Below, piece after piece: positions 1-8,146 of a stretch of DNA of 64,000 nt (the first letter of the stretch is position 1; the number at the start of each line of letters is the position of its first letter). The stretch is from JAENVT01 sp963720775. Lineage in GTDB: Bacteria; Actinomycetota; Acidimicrobiia; Acidimicrobiales; Ilumatobacteraceae. Below the pieces are notes generated by a model, which made no database searches, had not been told where the DNA came from, and saw only the letters and a program-made list of their open reading frames with translations. The position numbers and the translations under genes are program-made. Where the stretch lies: NCBI GenBank assembly GCA_963720775.1, contig CAVRGR010000002.1:310001-374000 (forward strand), in the 5' to 3' direction.

Positions 1-33
1 CGTCGTCCGTAGCGCGCCGGTTTGACCTGAATC

Positions 34-960
34 GTGGCCGACACTGAGCTCGCCGACGTTCGACGCCGTTTGGCGGACGCCGCAACGTTCAACTCGTATC
101 GGATCGGCTCGCTTGCGGCGCGGCTGATTCCGGGTCCTCTTACGGCCGGCGCGGCGGTGTCGATCGGCCTCGGTGCCAGCTTCGCCAATCCCGCCAAGCG
201 GCGAATGGTCGAACGTCACCTGCGGCGGGTGAACCCGCAGATGCGCGGCAACGCGTTGCGTGTCGCCGTGCAGCAGGCGTTCGACTACTACGCCCGCTAC
301 TACGTCGAGAGCTTCCGCCTGCCGACGATGTCGAAGGCGGCGGTCGCCCGACCGTTCACCATCGACGGCTGGCAACACGTGCTCGATGGTCTGGCCCGAG
401 GCAATGGTGTGATCCTCGCTCTGCCCCATCTGGGTGGATGGGAGTGGGCCGGTCGGTGGATGACCGACCAGGGCTTCAAGATGACGGTCGTCGTCGAGGC
501 GCTCGAACCGCCTGAGCTGTTCGAGTGGTTCGCCGACCTGCGCCAGAAGTTGGGGATGACCGTCGTGCCGACCGGCCCGCAAGCGGGGCCGGCCGTGCTG
601 AGGGCGCTGCGTGCCAACGAGACGGTGTGCCTGCTGTGCGACCGTGACCTCGACCATACGGGTGTCGAGGTCGAGTTCTTCGGAGAACGCACGACGTTGC
701 CGCCGGGCCCGGCAACGTTGGCGATCCGTACCGGGGCGCCGCTGCTGCCGGTCGGCTGCTACTTCACAGCCAAGTACAACGGCCACCACAGTCTGGTTCG
801 ACCGCCGGTGTCGACGCAGCGCCTGGGCGGGATGCGCGACGACGTCGGCCGAGTCACCCAGGAGCTGGCCCGGGAACTGGAGTTCCTGATCCGCCGGGCC
901 CCCGAGCAATGGCATCTCTTCCAACCGAACTGGCCGAGCGACCCCGGATACGGCGACTGA
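34..960 (+). CDS. patA: Phosphatidylinositol mannoside acyltransferase (LPLAT/HtrB family)
   Basis: Predicted membrane-bound acyltransferase of the lysophospholipid acyltransferase/HtrB superfamily; in actinobacteria this family acylates a mannose of phosphatidylinositol mannosides. The 308-residue length is normal. The catalytic HX4E motif is visible as HLGGWE (His132, Glu137), and the N-terminal third has hydrophobic stretches suited to membrane association. It starts with GTG and is the first complete gene of the window, so its upstream partner (often pgsA) cannot be seen. A PimA-like transferase lies 3 kb downstream in the same direction, supporting the PIM role; generic HtrB-like acylation is the alternative. 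Confidence 0.82.
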   Translation: MADTELADVRRRLADAATFNSYRIGSLAARLIPGPLTAGAAVSIGLGASFANPAKRRMVERHLRRVNPQMRGNALRVAVQQAFDYYARYYVESFRLPTMSKAAVARPFTIDGWQHVLDGLARGNGVILALPHLGGWEWAGRWMTDQGFKMTVVVEALEPPELFEWFADLRQKLGMTVVPTGPQAGPAVLRALRANETVCLLCDRDLDHTGVEVEFFGERTTLPPGPATLAIRTGAPLLPVGCYFTAKYNGHHSLVRPPVSTQRLGGMRDDVGRVTQELARELEFLIRRAPEQWHLFQPNWPSDPGYGD

Positions 961-984
961 TCGATGAACCGGAGCCACCGCGGT

Positions 985-1027
985 GTGGAGTGTTTCGCGG
1001 CACCGGAGTGCGCGGCAAACACTCCAC
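985..1027. repeat. 43-nt unit with perfect 11-bp terminal inverted repeats
   Basis: GTGGAGTGTTT at 985-995 pairs perfectly with AAACACTCCAC at 1017-1027. Inner CGCG blocks could extend the stem. It lies 25 bases after patA and could act as a terminator hairpin, but two units of the same length and ends recur at 12024-12117, so it is better described as a small intergenic repeat. Confidence 0.75.
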
Positions 1028-1125
1028 GGGGCAGCGGTTGCACGTTCCAGTGACTTAGGTCCCTTACGCGGGTTCGCCCTGCCACGGATACTTCACCTCC
1101 GGGCATTTCGGTGAGAGGACAGCGG

Positions 1126-1614
1126 ATGGGATCGAAGAAGACCGCTACGCCTGCACCAGCAAGCGCGTACCCGTCTCGTCGAGCCCAGCGATATCAAGAA
1201 CACCGAGCGCGAGCGCGCCGCCGAATCATCGCCGGCGTCTCCGGCGTGCTGCTCCTTGCCGGCGTCGTCCTGATCGTGATGCAGGTGAAGAACGACACCG
1301 GTAACGCGAACGCACCGTTCGCAGGCTCGACGATCGAGGTGGTCCTCGGCGACTACACGATCACCGGAAACCTCACTGCACCGGCCGGTGAGGTTCGGCT
1401 ACATGCCGTCAACGACGGTGGGACGCAACACGACGTCGGCCTGCGCGGGGGACCGATGAGCAACGAGATGCGACCCGGCCTGGAGACCACGGTCGACCTC
1501 GGCACACTCGCACCTGGCACGTACGAGTTGTATTGCAACGTCGAAGATCACGAGGCTCGGGGCATGGTGGCCGAGTTGGTGATCACCGCGCCGACGTCGA
1601 CGGCGGCTACGTGA
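1126..1614 (+). CDS. Membrane-anchored cupredoxin-like protein
   Basis: 162-residue protein with a basic cytoplasmic N-terminus, one transmembrane segment (about residues 42-62, IIAGVSGVLLLAGVVLIVM) and an external cupredoxin-type beta domain. Possible copper ligands follow the blue-copper order: His in TQHDVG, Cys in LYCNVEDH, the His of EDHE, then Met in ARGM. Such domains usually carry electrons or bind copper outside the membrane. I chose ATG 1126 because AGAGGA lies 6-7 bases upstream; an in-frame GTG at 1111 lacks one. The gene ends 8 bases inside the convergent P450 gene. The physiological partner is unknown. Confidence 0.78.
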   Translation: MGSKKTATPAPASAYPSRRAQRYQEHRARARRRIIAGVSGVLLLAGVVLIVMQVKNDTGNANAPFAGSTIEVVLGDYTITGNLTAPAGEVRLHAVNDGGTQHDVGLRGGPMSNEMRPGLETTVDLGTLAPGTYELYCNVEDHEARGMVAELVITAPTSTAAT

Positions 1615-2818
1615 ATCGCACCAGGCAGCGCCGGGGCCCGCGCACCTGACCGCCGGCCCACGTGACGGCTTGCGGATCAACCAGCTCGAAGTCAGGGATC
1701 CGCTCCATCCAGGCCTGCAGGGCGACACGCAGTTCGAGCCGCGCCAGGTTGGAGCCGGCACAGCGGTGGATACCGGCACCGAACGCGACGTGCCGGTTGT
1801 GCTCCCGGTCGAGGATGACGCTGTCCGGGTCGTCGAACTGGCGGGGATCGCGGTTGGCGGCGGGGAACGACATCAGCACGCGGTCGCCGGCATGCATCGG
1901 GCAACCCTGGAACTCGGTGTCGCGATCGACGATGCGGGCCATGGTGACCGGGGAGTAGGCCCGCAGGAGCTCTTCGATGGCCATCGGCCAGATGTCGGGT
2001 TGTTCGCGTAGTTGCCGGCGTTGTTCCGGGTGCTGGGCGAGGTGCCACAACGACGAGCCGATCGCTGACCACGTCGTATCGATGCCGGCCACGAGCATGA
2101 GGTTGCACACGCCCATCACGTAGTTCTCCGAGACGAGCTCACCGTCGACCCTGGTGTTGAGCAGATCAGTGATCAGATCGTCTTCACGCGGGTTGGCCTT
2201 GCGGTCGTCGAGCTGACCTCGGAAGAAGCCGAGGATCTTCATCCTGTTCTCGAGCCGCACCTTGGCGTCGGTCAAGCCGATCTCGAGTACCCCGCGTACC
2301 CACGAGGTGAACTCGTCGGCCATCTCCAGCGGCACGCCGAGCATGGTGGCGATGACCCGAACGGGGATCTGCTGCGCGTAGTCTGCGGCGGCATCGGCCT
2401 TGCCGTCGCCGATGAAGCCGTCGATGAGCCGGTTGCACAGTGCTGTGGTGCTGTCTTCGTACTTGGCGACTGCCTGTGGCGCGAACGTCGGCAGGATCGT
2501 GCGTCGATGCCAGTGGTGCTCGGGAGGGTCGGACGTGATCGGAGGAGCCGCAACCCCAGCGTATGGTCCTTCCATCGCCCCGGGAGGAGGCGGGACGACG
2601 ATGATGTTGCGCGACGTGAAGATGTCGTGCTCCTGGGCAATGGCGACGATGTCGTCGTAGCGCGTCGGCATCCACGAACCACCCCACCGTTCGGTGTGGG
2701 CGATCGAGCAGGTCGATTCGCGGATGTCGCGCATGGCCGGGTACGGGTCGCGCACGAATCCGGCGTCGAAGATGTCGTAGTCGCTGATCCAGTCCGACGT
2801 CGATTGCTCAGGATGCAT
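1607..2818 (-). CDS. Cytochrome P450
   Basis: 403-residue soluble bacterial P450 monooxygenase. The I-helix oxygen-activation motif AGIDTT, the K-helix ExxR (EELLRAYSP) and the heme-thiolate loop FGAGIHRCAGSNLAR with the axial Cys are all present in order. The substrate cannot be read from sequence; the general look (N-terminal YPAMRDIRE, PPEHHWHRR) resembles actinobacterial CYPs acting on terpenoids, steroids or fatty acids. A dedicated ferredoxin gene sits 5 bases upstream on the same strand, so the two should be co-transcribed and act as a redox pair. The 3' end overlaps the cupredoxin gene by 8 bases. Confidence 0.93.
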   Translation of the reverse strand: MHPEQSTSDWISDYDIFDAGFVRDPYPAMRDIRESTCSIAHTERWGGSWMPTRYDDIVAIAQEHDIFTSRNIIVVPPPPGAMEGPYAGVAAPPITSDPPEHHWHRRTILPTFAPQAVAKYEDSTTALCNRLIDGFIGDGKADAAADYAQQIPVRVIATMLGVPLEMADEFTSWVRGVLEIGLTDAKVRLENRMKILGFFRGQLDDRKANPREDDLITDLLNTRVDGELVSENYVMGVCNLMLVAGIDTTWSAIGSSLWHLAQHPEQRRQLREQPDIWPMAIEELLRAYSPVTMARIVDRDTEFQGCPMHAGDRVLMSFPAANRDPRQFDDPDSVILDREHNRHVAFGAGIHRCAGSNLARLELRVALQAWMERIPDFELVDPQAVTWAGGQVRGPRRCLVRFT

Positions 2819-2823
2819 CGGAA

Positions 2824-3021
2824 TCAGGATCCTTCCTCGAGCGAGATCGCCCGTTCGGGACAGTTTGCCTCGGCACGCCGCACCGAAGCCTCGAGGTGGT
2901 CAGGCACCGGGTCGAGCAACACAACGGCATTGCCGTACAGGTCGCTCCCGAACACCTCGGGTGAGGCGATGGCGCACATCTGGTGACCATGACACCTGCC
3001 GCCGTCGACGGTCGCTCTCAT
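2824..3021 (-). CDS. P450-associated single-cluster ferredoxin (CxxHxxC type)
   Basis: 65-residue ferredoxin with the CxxHxxC...CP pattern (CHGHQMC, then NCPERAI), in which His replaces the usual second cysteine. This is the class that reduces actinobacterial P450s using a 3Fe-4S or atypical 4Fe-4S cluster. The start at 3021 is set by GGGAGGA placed 5 bases upstream; a longer 84-residue reading from 3078 runs into an intergenic repeat and has no ribosome site. It precedes the P450 gene by 5 bases in one operon. Confidence 0.9.
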   Translation of the reverse strand: MRATVDGGRCHGHQMCAIASPEVFGSDLYGNAVVLLDPVPDHLEASVRRAEANCPERAISLEEGS

Positions 3022-3070
3022 CGCATTCCTCCCAGCCACGGGTCGCTCATCCCAGAACCTTACGGCCATG

Positions 3071-3100
3071 CACTCCACGTTGTTGAGCCGGGCACTCCAC
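3071..3100 (-). repeat. Two copies of the CACTCCAC repeat motif
   Basis: CACTCCAC occurs at 3071-3078 and 3093-3100 (GTGGAGTG on the minus strand), the same 8-mer that ends the 43-nt units at 985 and 12024. The rest of the 159-base gap 3022-3180 holds the ferredoxin ribosome site and nothing else I can identify. Confidence 0.55.
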
Positions 3101-3180
3101 GCAACGCTGGCCGCGATTTGGTCCGCCGGCGACCACTTCGCCGCTAGCGGTCGTGAGCCTGGGGTGGGTCAACGCTTCCG

Positions 3181-4092
3181 CTAGGCGGCGTAAGCCGCGA
3201 ACAGCTCTTGGATGGCCACGGCCTGCCCGCCGGTGGTCGATGACATCACGACGATCGGTAGCACGCCGAGCGACATCCAGTCGTCGACGCGTTCGCGAAC
3301 GGCACCGGCCGAACCGCTGATCGTGCAGTCGTCGACCCAGGCATCGGTCAACAAGGACGGCACGCGATCCCTGTCGCCGGCCGCGATCGCAGATTCGACG
3401 GCCGTCATCTCTTCGACGTACCCGGCCTGCTTCCAGTAGTTGCGATAGTTGGGCAGGCTGACGTAGCCGCTCAGGGTCCGGCGATGCACGGCACGAGCGG
3501 CGTCGAGATCGGAATCGATCACCGTGGGCACCATGTTGGCCAGCATGAAGCCGTCGCGATCCGCAGCACGCACCCTGGCAACCTGCGTCGGCATGTAGCG
3601 GCGAGAGGCGTTGGCCCAGATTGCGCCGTCGGCAACGGTGAGGGCCAGATCGAGCATCTTGTCGCGCAGCGTTGCCAGGTAGATGGGCGGCAGCTCTCCC
3701 GCGGCACGCGTAGCTGCGCGAACGGCGGCGATGTACTCAGTCATGTCGTGCAGGGGTTTGCCGGTGTCGATGCCGAGCCGGTTCATGGCCGGCGCGTGAC
3801 TGACGCCCAAGCCGAGCCGGAACCGACCGCCGCTGACCTCGTGCAGGTGTCCGGCCGTCACGGCAACCTCGGTCGGGTGCCCGTGATAGATCGGCTGGAT
3901 GCTGGTCCAGAAAGGGATCGCATGGGTGACGTGTGCCAACGAGCCGCACATCGCCAGGTTGCCGTGGATCCCGGGGCTGACGACGGCTGCGAAGTTCCGT
4001 CGCTCGGCTTCCGCGGCCAACTGCAGGATCGTGTTGCGCTTGGTCGGCGTGCCGACCACCGAGAGAGCGGGCATTGCGGGCATGGAAGTCAT
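3181..4092 (-). CDS. LLM class (F420-dependent-type) oxidoreductase
   Basis: 303-residue luciferase-like monooxygenase fold protein. Typical features are the N-terminal strand ending in a PTKRN loop, the HVTHAIPFW segment, HPTEVAVTAGHLHEVS followed by GRFRLGLGVSH, and PPIYLATLRDKM. In actinobacteria this subfamily normally uses coenzyme F420, although FMN use cannot be excluded. The substrate is unknown. It is divergent from the PimA-like gene with 38 bases between starts, and lies upstream of the ferredoxin/P450 pair on the same strand with a 159-base gap. No ribosome site is visible at ATG 4092 or at the alternative ATG 4083. Confidence 0.85.
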   Translation of the reverse strand: MTSMPAMPALSVVGTPTKRNTILQLAAEAERRNFAAVVSPGIHGNLAMCGSLAHVTHAIPFWTSIQPIYHGHPTEVAVTAGHLHEVSGGRFRLGLGVSHAPAMNRLGIDTGKPLHDMTEYIAAVRAATRAAGELPPIYLATLRDKMLDLALTVADGAIWANASRRYMPTQVARVRAADRDGFMLANMVPTVIDSDLDAARAVHRRTLSGYVSLPNYRNYWKQAGYVEEMTAVESAIAAGDRDRVPSLLTDAWVDDCTISGSAGAVRERVDDWMSLGVLPIVVMSSTTGGQAVAIQELFAAYAA

Positions 4093-4116
4093 TCTGTCGG
4101 ATCAGACCAGGTCGGG

Positions 4117-4122
4117 TAGCGT
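4117..4122 (+). promoter_or_regulatory. -10 element, leaderless promoter of the PimA-like gene
   Basis: TAGCGT lies 8 bases before GTG 4131, so transcription should begin at or next to the start codon. No ribosome site is present. This is one of 18 matching cases in the window. Confidence 0.6.
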
Positions 4123-4130
4123 TCGGGGCC

Positions 4131-5327
4131 GTGGCCGAATGGGGAGTCGGGGGAGACGAGGCTCACCACGCCAGCAGGCTCCTGCGGGTCGCCATGGTCT
4201 GCCCCTACAGCCTCTCCGTGCCCGGCGGCGTGCAGGCCCAGGTCATGGGACTGTCGCGCGAGCTCCGCAAGATGGGCATCGAGGTCCGCGTGCTCGCCCC
4301 GTGCGACGGGCCACCTCCGGCGACCTTCGTGACGCCGCTCGGCAACAGCTTGCCGACCTCCGCCAATGGCTCGATGGCTCCACTGGCACCGGATCTCTCC
4401 TGTTCGTTGCGCACCATGCGCGCGCTCGGCGACGAGCAGTTCGACGTGCTGCATCTCCACGAGCCTTTCATACCGGGCCCCACACAGACAGCAATGCTGC
4501 TTCATCCGGCACCGGTGCTGGCGACATTCCACGCCGCCGGCGACAGTGCCAGCTACCGGTACCTGCGACCGATGATCAAGCCCGCGGCCGACAACATCGC
4601 TCATGCCGTGGCAGTGTCGAAAGATGCTGCCGATCTCGTGCGGCGGTACCTCGGTGGCAGCTTCGAGATCCTCTACAACGGTGTAGAGCTCGACGCGTAC
4701 CGCGCGGCACCGCCCCACCCGACCACGGGTCCGACCATCTTCTTCTGCGGTCGGCACGAAGAGCGCAAGGGCCTTGACGTGCTCCTCGCGGCGATGGGAA
4801 AGCTCGGTCCTGAGGTTCGGCTGTGGGTCGGCAGCAGTGGCCCCGACACGGCGCGTCTTCGAGCCCAGTTCTCCGACGATACGCGCATCGAGTGGCTCGG
4901 TCGTCTCACCGATGCCGACAAGATGGAGCGGCTGCGAGGTGCCGACGTGTTCTGCGCGCCATCGCTGCACGGCGAGTCGTTCGGAGTGGTGTTGATCGAA
5001 GCGATGGCCGCGAATGCCGCCATCGTCGCCAGCGCTCTCGACGGCTACCGCAACGTGGCAACCGACGATGTCGACGCCCTGATGGTCGAGCCGGGCGACA
5101 TCGGCGCTCTCGCCGATGCGCTGCATCGTGTGCTCTACGAGACCGGCCTCAGCGAGCGGTTGCGGAAGGCGGCATCGTGCCGGGCCGAGGATTTCTCCAT
5201 GACGACGCTGGCCGGGCGGTACGCCGAGCACTACGTGCGTTTGTCGACGAATCGGCCCAGGCGGGCCCGCCCGTCGTCGAGGGAGACATTCTGGACCGGT
5301 TGGCGACGCCGTATGATGGCTGACTAG
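4131..5327 (+). CDS. pimA: GT4 glycosyltransferase, PimA-like phosphatidylinositol mannosyltransferase
   Basis: 398-residue GT-B fold retaining glycosyltransferase. The N-terminal MVCPYSLSVPGGVQ matches the PimA acceptor-side Gly-rich loop; LHLHEPF and VAVSKDAAD follow, and the C-terminal donor domain has FCGRHEERKGLDVL and the E-x7-E motif HGESFGVVLIEAM. PimA transfers mannose from GDP-mannose to phosphatidylinositol on the cytoplasmic face. I selected GTG 4131 because a -10-like TAGCGT lies 8 bases upstream; the reading frame is open back to 4074. Upstream patA supports the pathway assignment. Confidence 0.82.
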   Translation: MAEWGVGGDEAHHASRLLRVAMVCPYSLSVPGGVQAQVMGLSRELRKMGIEVRVLAPCDGPPPATFVTPLGNSLPTSANGSMAPLAPDLSCSLRTMRALGDEQFDVLHLHEPFIPGPTQTAMLLHPAPVLATFHAAGDSASYRYLRPMIKPAADNIAHAVAVSKDAADLVRRYLGGSFEILYNGVELDAYRAAPPHPTTGPTIFFCGRHEERKGLDVLLAAMGKLGPEVRLWVGSSGPDTARLRAQFSDDTRIEWLGRLTDADKMERLRGADVFCAPSLHGESFGVVLIEAMAANAAIVASALDGYRNVATDDVDALMVEPGDIGALADALHRVLYETGLSERLRKAASCRAEDFSMTTLAGRYAEHYVRLSTNRPRRARPSSRETFWTGWRRRMMAD

Positions 5328-5362
5328 AGCCCGCTTTCGGGCCACAGATTCTTGGAGAACTT

Positions 5363-5911
5363 ATGACTTGGATCGTGTTGGCGATCATCGCCGTCATCGT
5401 CATCTACTGCATCGTCGCCTACAACGGGTTGATCCGTCGCCGCAACCAGATCGAAAATGCCTGGTCGCAGATCGACGTGCAACTCAAGCGACGAATCGAC
5501 CTGGTGCCCAACCTCGTCGAGACGGTCAAGGGCTACGCGGCCCACGAGAAGGAAACCCTCGACGCGGTGGTGAAGGCGCGGAACGCAGCCATCGCCGCAC
5601 CGGCCACGCCCGCCGGTCAGGCGCAAGCCGACAACATGATGACCGGCGCGTTGCGGCAGCTCTTCGCCCTCAGTGAGGCCTACCCAGACCTCAAGGCCAA
5701 TCAGAACTTCCTTGCCCTGCAGGAGGAGCTGACCGCCACGGAAGGGCGCGTCGCCTACGCCCGGCAGTTCTACAACGACTCGGTTCTGGGCTACAACAAC
5801 AAGCTGCAGGCATTCCCCACGGTGTTCTTCGCCAAGGCGATGAAGTTCCAGCGTCGTGAGTACTTCGAGACCGACGAGGCAGCTCGCCAGGTGCCGAAGG
5901 TCGAGTTCTGA
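5363..5911 (+). CDS. lemA: LemA family protein
   Basis: 182-residue LemA protein: one N-terminal transmembrane helix (about residues 3-20), then the conserved YNGLIRRRNQIENAWSQIDV segment, RIDLVPNLVETVKGYA, and a helical C-terminal part with ARQFYNDSV. The biochemical role is not settled; family members are membrane proteins with an extended helical domain. GGAGAA lies 7 bases before the ATG, and a -10-like TATGAT sits at 5312-5317. The next gene encodes an M48 protease, a very common LemA partner, so a joint envelope-quality role is likely. Confidence 0.92.
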   Translation: MTWIVLAIIAVIVIYCIVAYNGLIRRRNQIENAWSQIDVQLKRRIDLVPNLVETVKGYAAHEKETLDAVVKARNAAIAAPATPAGQAQADNMMTGALRQLFALSEAYPDLKANQNFLALQEELTATEGRVAYARQFYNDSVLGYNNKLQAFPTVFFAKAMKFQRREYFETDEAARQVPKVEF

Positions 5912-5960
5912 GGCGCGAGAGCGCCGGCACGGAATCGACCCTCCCTAGCCTGGAGTCCAC

Positions 5961-6863
5961 ATGTTCGAACTGATCAAGGCCAACAAGCGGCGCAGCACGC
6001 TGCTCATCGTCGGCTTCATCGTGCTGCTGTCACTGGTCGGCGCTGCCTTCGGGCTCCTCTTCGGGGCCGGCCCGGTGGGCGCGATCATCGCTCTCGTCTT
6101 CTCCGGGGCGATGGCCTTCGCCTCCTACTGGAAGGCCGATTCGATCGCCCTGGCGGTCAGCCGCGCCAAGCCTGCAGATCCGCAGCAGTATCAACGGCTC
6201 CACAACCTGGTCGAAGGCCTGTGCATTGCCGCCGGTCTGCCGAAGCCGAAGGTCTACATCGTCGACGACCCGGCACCCAACGCGTTCGCCACCGGTCGCA
6301 ACCCCAAGCACGCGGCGATTGCTGTCACCACGGGGCTGCTCGAGAAGATGAATCGCGTGGAGCTGGAGGGCGTCGTCGCTCATGAACTGTCGCACGTTCG
6401 CAACTACGACATCTTGGTGTCGACGTTGGCGGTCACGCTGGTCGGCTCGATTGCCCTGCTCACCAACATCGGACTGCGGATGATGTGGTGGAACGGCGGG
6501 CGAGTCCGCCGCGAGGGCGATCGCAACGGTGGAAACCCGCTCGCCCTGATTGGGCTGGTGCTGCTGATCTTCTCTCCGTTCATCGCCAAGCTGATGCAAG
6601 CGGCCGTCAGTCGAAAACGCGAAACATTGGCAGATGTCAGTGCGTGCCAGCTCACCCGCTATCCGCCCGGCCTGATCTCGGCGCTCGAGAAGCTGCGCGA
6701 CGACACCACGGTGGTGCACTCTGCTACAACAGCAACCGCACACATGTGGATCGAGCAACCGATGTCCGGCGTGGGCGACGCCGGCAGGTTCGGAGCCATC
6801 AACCGCATGTTCGATACCCACCCTCCGCTCGAAGAGCGCATCGCACTACTGAGAGAACTGTGA
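5961..6863 (+). CDS. htpX: M48 family membrane zinc metalloprotease, HtpX-like
   Basis: 300-residue integral membrane protease. Two N-terminal transmembrane helices (about residues 15-55) precede the zinc motif HELSH in VVAHELSHVRNYD; two more helices follow, and the third ligand is the Glu of SRKRETLADV. HtpX enzymes degrade misfolded membrane proteins. A GGAG ribosome site precedes ATG 5961. The stop codon overlaps the start of the first DUF3048 gene (GTGA). Its last 15 codons recur as a decayed copy at about 8106-8146, marking a tandem duplication. Confidence 0.93.
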   Translation: MFELIKANKRRSTLLIVGFIVLLSLVGAAFGLLFGAGPVGAIIALVFSGAMAFASYWKADSIALAVSRAKPADPQQYQRLHNLVEGLCIAAGLPKPKVYIVDDPAPNAFATGRNPKHAAIAVTTGLLEKMNRVELEGVVAHELSHVRNYDILVSTLAVTLVGSIALLTNIGLRMMWWNGGRVRREGDRNGGNPLALIGLVLLIFSPFIAKLMQAAVSRKRETLADVSACQLTRYPPGLISALEKLRDDTTVVHSATTATAHMWIEQPMSGVGDAGRFGAINRMFDTHPPLEERIALLREL

Positions 6864-7981
6864 GATTTGCCGGAACATCAACACTGCTGATCGCCACGCT
6901 CGGACTCGTCGGTTGCAGCAGCGGTTCGGCCGCGCCCGCCACCAGCGTGGTCGCCGTACTCCCGCCGACCCTCACCCAACCAGCACCGACGACCTCGTCG
7001 TCGTCTTCGACGTCCACTTCGACGTCATCGTCGACGTCGACATCCACGTCATCGTCGACCACCACCACGATTGCGCCCACACCGGTCATGCCCCTCACTG
7101 GCATGCCCATCGTCGATCCGGCAGTCGCCGCTCAACCGGCGGTCGTCATCAAGGTCTCCAACGATCCCGGGGCGCGTCCACAGTCGGGGCTCAACTCGGC
7201 TGACATCGTCTTCGAGGCATGGGGGGCCGGTCCGACCCGGTTCGCCACCATCTTCCAGAGCCAGGACGCGCCGAACGTCGGCCCGATCCGTTCGGCCCGC
7301 ACACAAGACGTCGATCTCGTCGGTGAGTTCAACCATCCCGTGTTCGCTTGCTCCGGTGGGAACCCGACGGTGGTCAAGACGATCCGCAACTCGGATCTGC
7401 AGGTGTTCACCGAGAGCCAGGGCCCCGGTTGGCGGCTCGATCCGCATCGCAAGCGGCCGCACGCGACCTTCAACGATTCGGCGTCGCTGCGCACCGACGC
7501 CGCGCCGGGCAGCACCGCGCCGGCGCAGCAGTTCCACTATCGCCAGGTGACCGACGCAGTGACGGGCGATCCCTCGGCCGGCTTCAACTTGCACATCGAG
7601 CTCGTTCATGCCCAGTGGCGCTTCAACGCCACCACTCAGCGGTACGAGCGCTCCCAAGACGGTGGTCCCCACCTGCTGGCCGATGGCACGCAGGTACAAG
7701 CCGACAACGTCGTGGTGATGTGGATCAACTACGAGCACAGCTTCGCCGACGCCCGCTCGCCTGATGGCGGATCGATCGGTAACGGCACGGCACTGGTTTT
7801 CAGCGGTGGCAAGGTGACCACGGGCACATGGAGCCGCGACGATCGGCTGAAGCCGATCTCCTTGATCGACGCTTCAGGGTCACCGATCCTGCTCACACCA
7901 GGCTCTACGTGGATCGAACTGGCCAACACGGGTCAGGGCGGCTTCCCCGGCGCCGACCAGTTGGAAGTGCTCCCTGCCTGA
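6860..7981 (+). CDS. DUF3048 lipoprotein, copy 1
   Basis: 373-residue exported lipoprotein. The N-terminus has a hydrophobic core and the lipobox LVGC (acylated Cys about residue 19), then a Ser/Thr-rich linker made of tcg/tcc/acg codons (about residues 40-72), then the two-part DUF3048 (YerB-type) domain with MPLTGMPIVDPA, RPQSGLNSADIVFE and PNVGPIRSARTQD. The function of DUF3048 is not established. GTG 6860 overlaps the htpX stop by 4 bases, implying translational coupling. A paralogue follows directly downstream. Confidence 0.88.
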   Translation: MRFAGTSTLLIATLGLVGCSSGSAAPATSVVAVLPPTLTQPAPTTSSSSSTSTSTSSSTSTSTSSSTTTTIAPTPVMPLTGMPIVDPAVAAQPAVVIKVSNDPGARPQSGLNSADIVFEAWGAGPTRFATIFQSQDAPNVGPIRSARTQDVDLVGEFNHPVFACSGGNPTVVKTIRNSDLQVFTESQGPGWRLDPHRKRPHATFNDSASLRTDAAPGSTAPAQQFHYRQVTDAVTGDPSAGFNLHIELVHAQWRFNATTQRYERSQDGGPHLLADGTQVQADNVVVMWINYEHSFADARSPDGGSIGNGTALVFSGGKVTTGTWSRDDRLKPISLIDASGSPILLTPGSTWIELANTGQGGFPGADQLEVLPA

Positions 7982-8105
7982 GCGGTGACGGCCGTTCGGC
8001 GGCGCGCTCTGGTACAACTGTTAGCGCACATCGCGGGCCAGGCGGCCGTCTCGGGTTCGGCAGAGCCCGGCTGACTCGGCTCGTTGGCCCCCAAGATCGC
8101 CACCC

Positions 8106-8146
8106 CACCCCCGCTCGAAGAGCGTATTGCACTGCGAGAAGACCGT
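8106..8146 (+). pseudogene. Fossil of the htpX 3' end (duplication scar)
   Basis: CCGCTCGAAGAGCG at 8111-8124 is identical to 6825-6838 within htpX, and the flanks also align (CACCC before it; GCACT, GAGAA and GTGA after it). Read in frame it still spells PPLEERIAL. It sits just before the second DUF3048 gene in the same relation as the real htpX end to the first copy. Confidence 0.75.

Noticed and set aside
1..33. Tail of an upstream pgsA-like gene
   Set aside because: Too few bases to identify any product; a stop codon at 10-12 in one frame is not enough.
3022..3078. Longer 84-residue ferredoxin starting at 3078
   Set aside because: The extra 19 codons include the CACTCCAC repeat and have no ribosome site, while ATG 3021 has a strong one.
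7000..7066. Repeated tcg/acg tract as a CRISPR or minisatellite
   Set aside because: It is the codon pattern of the Ser/Thr linker of a lipoprotein, in frame and without spacers.
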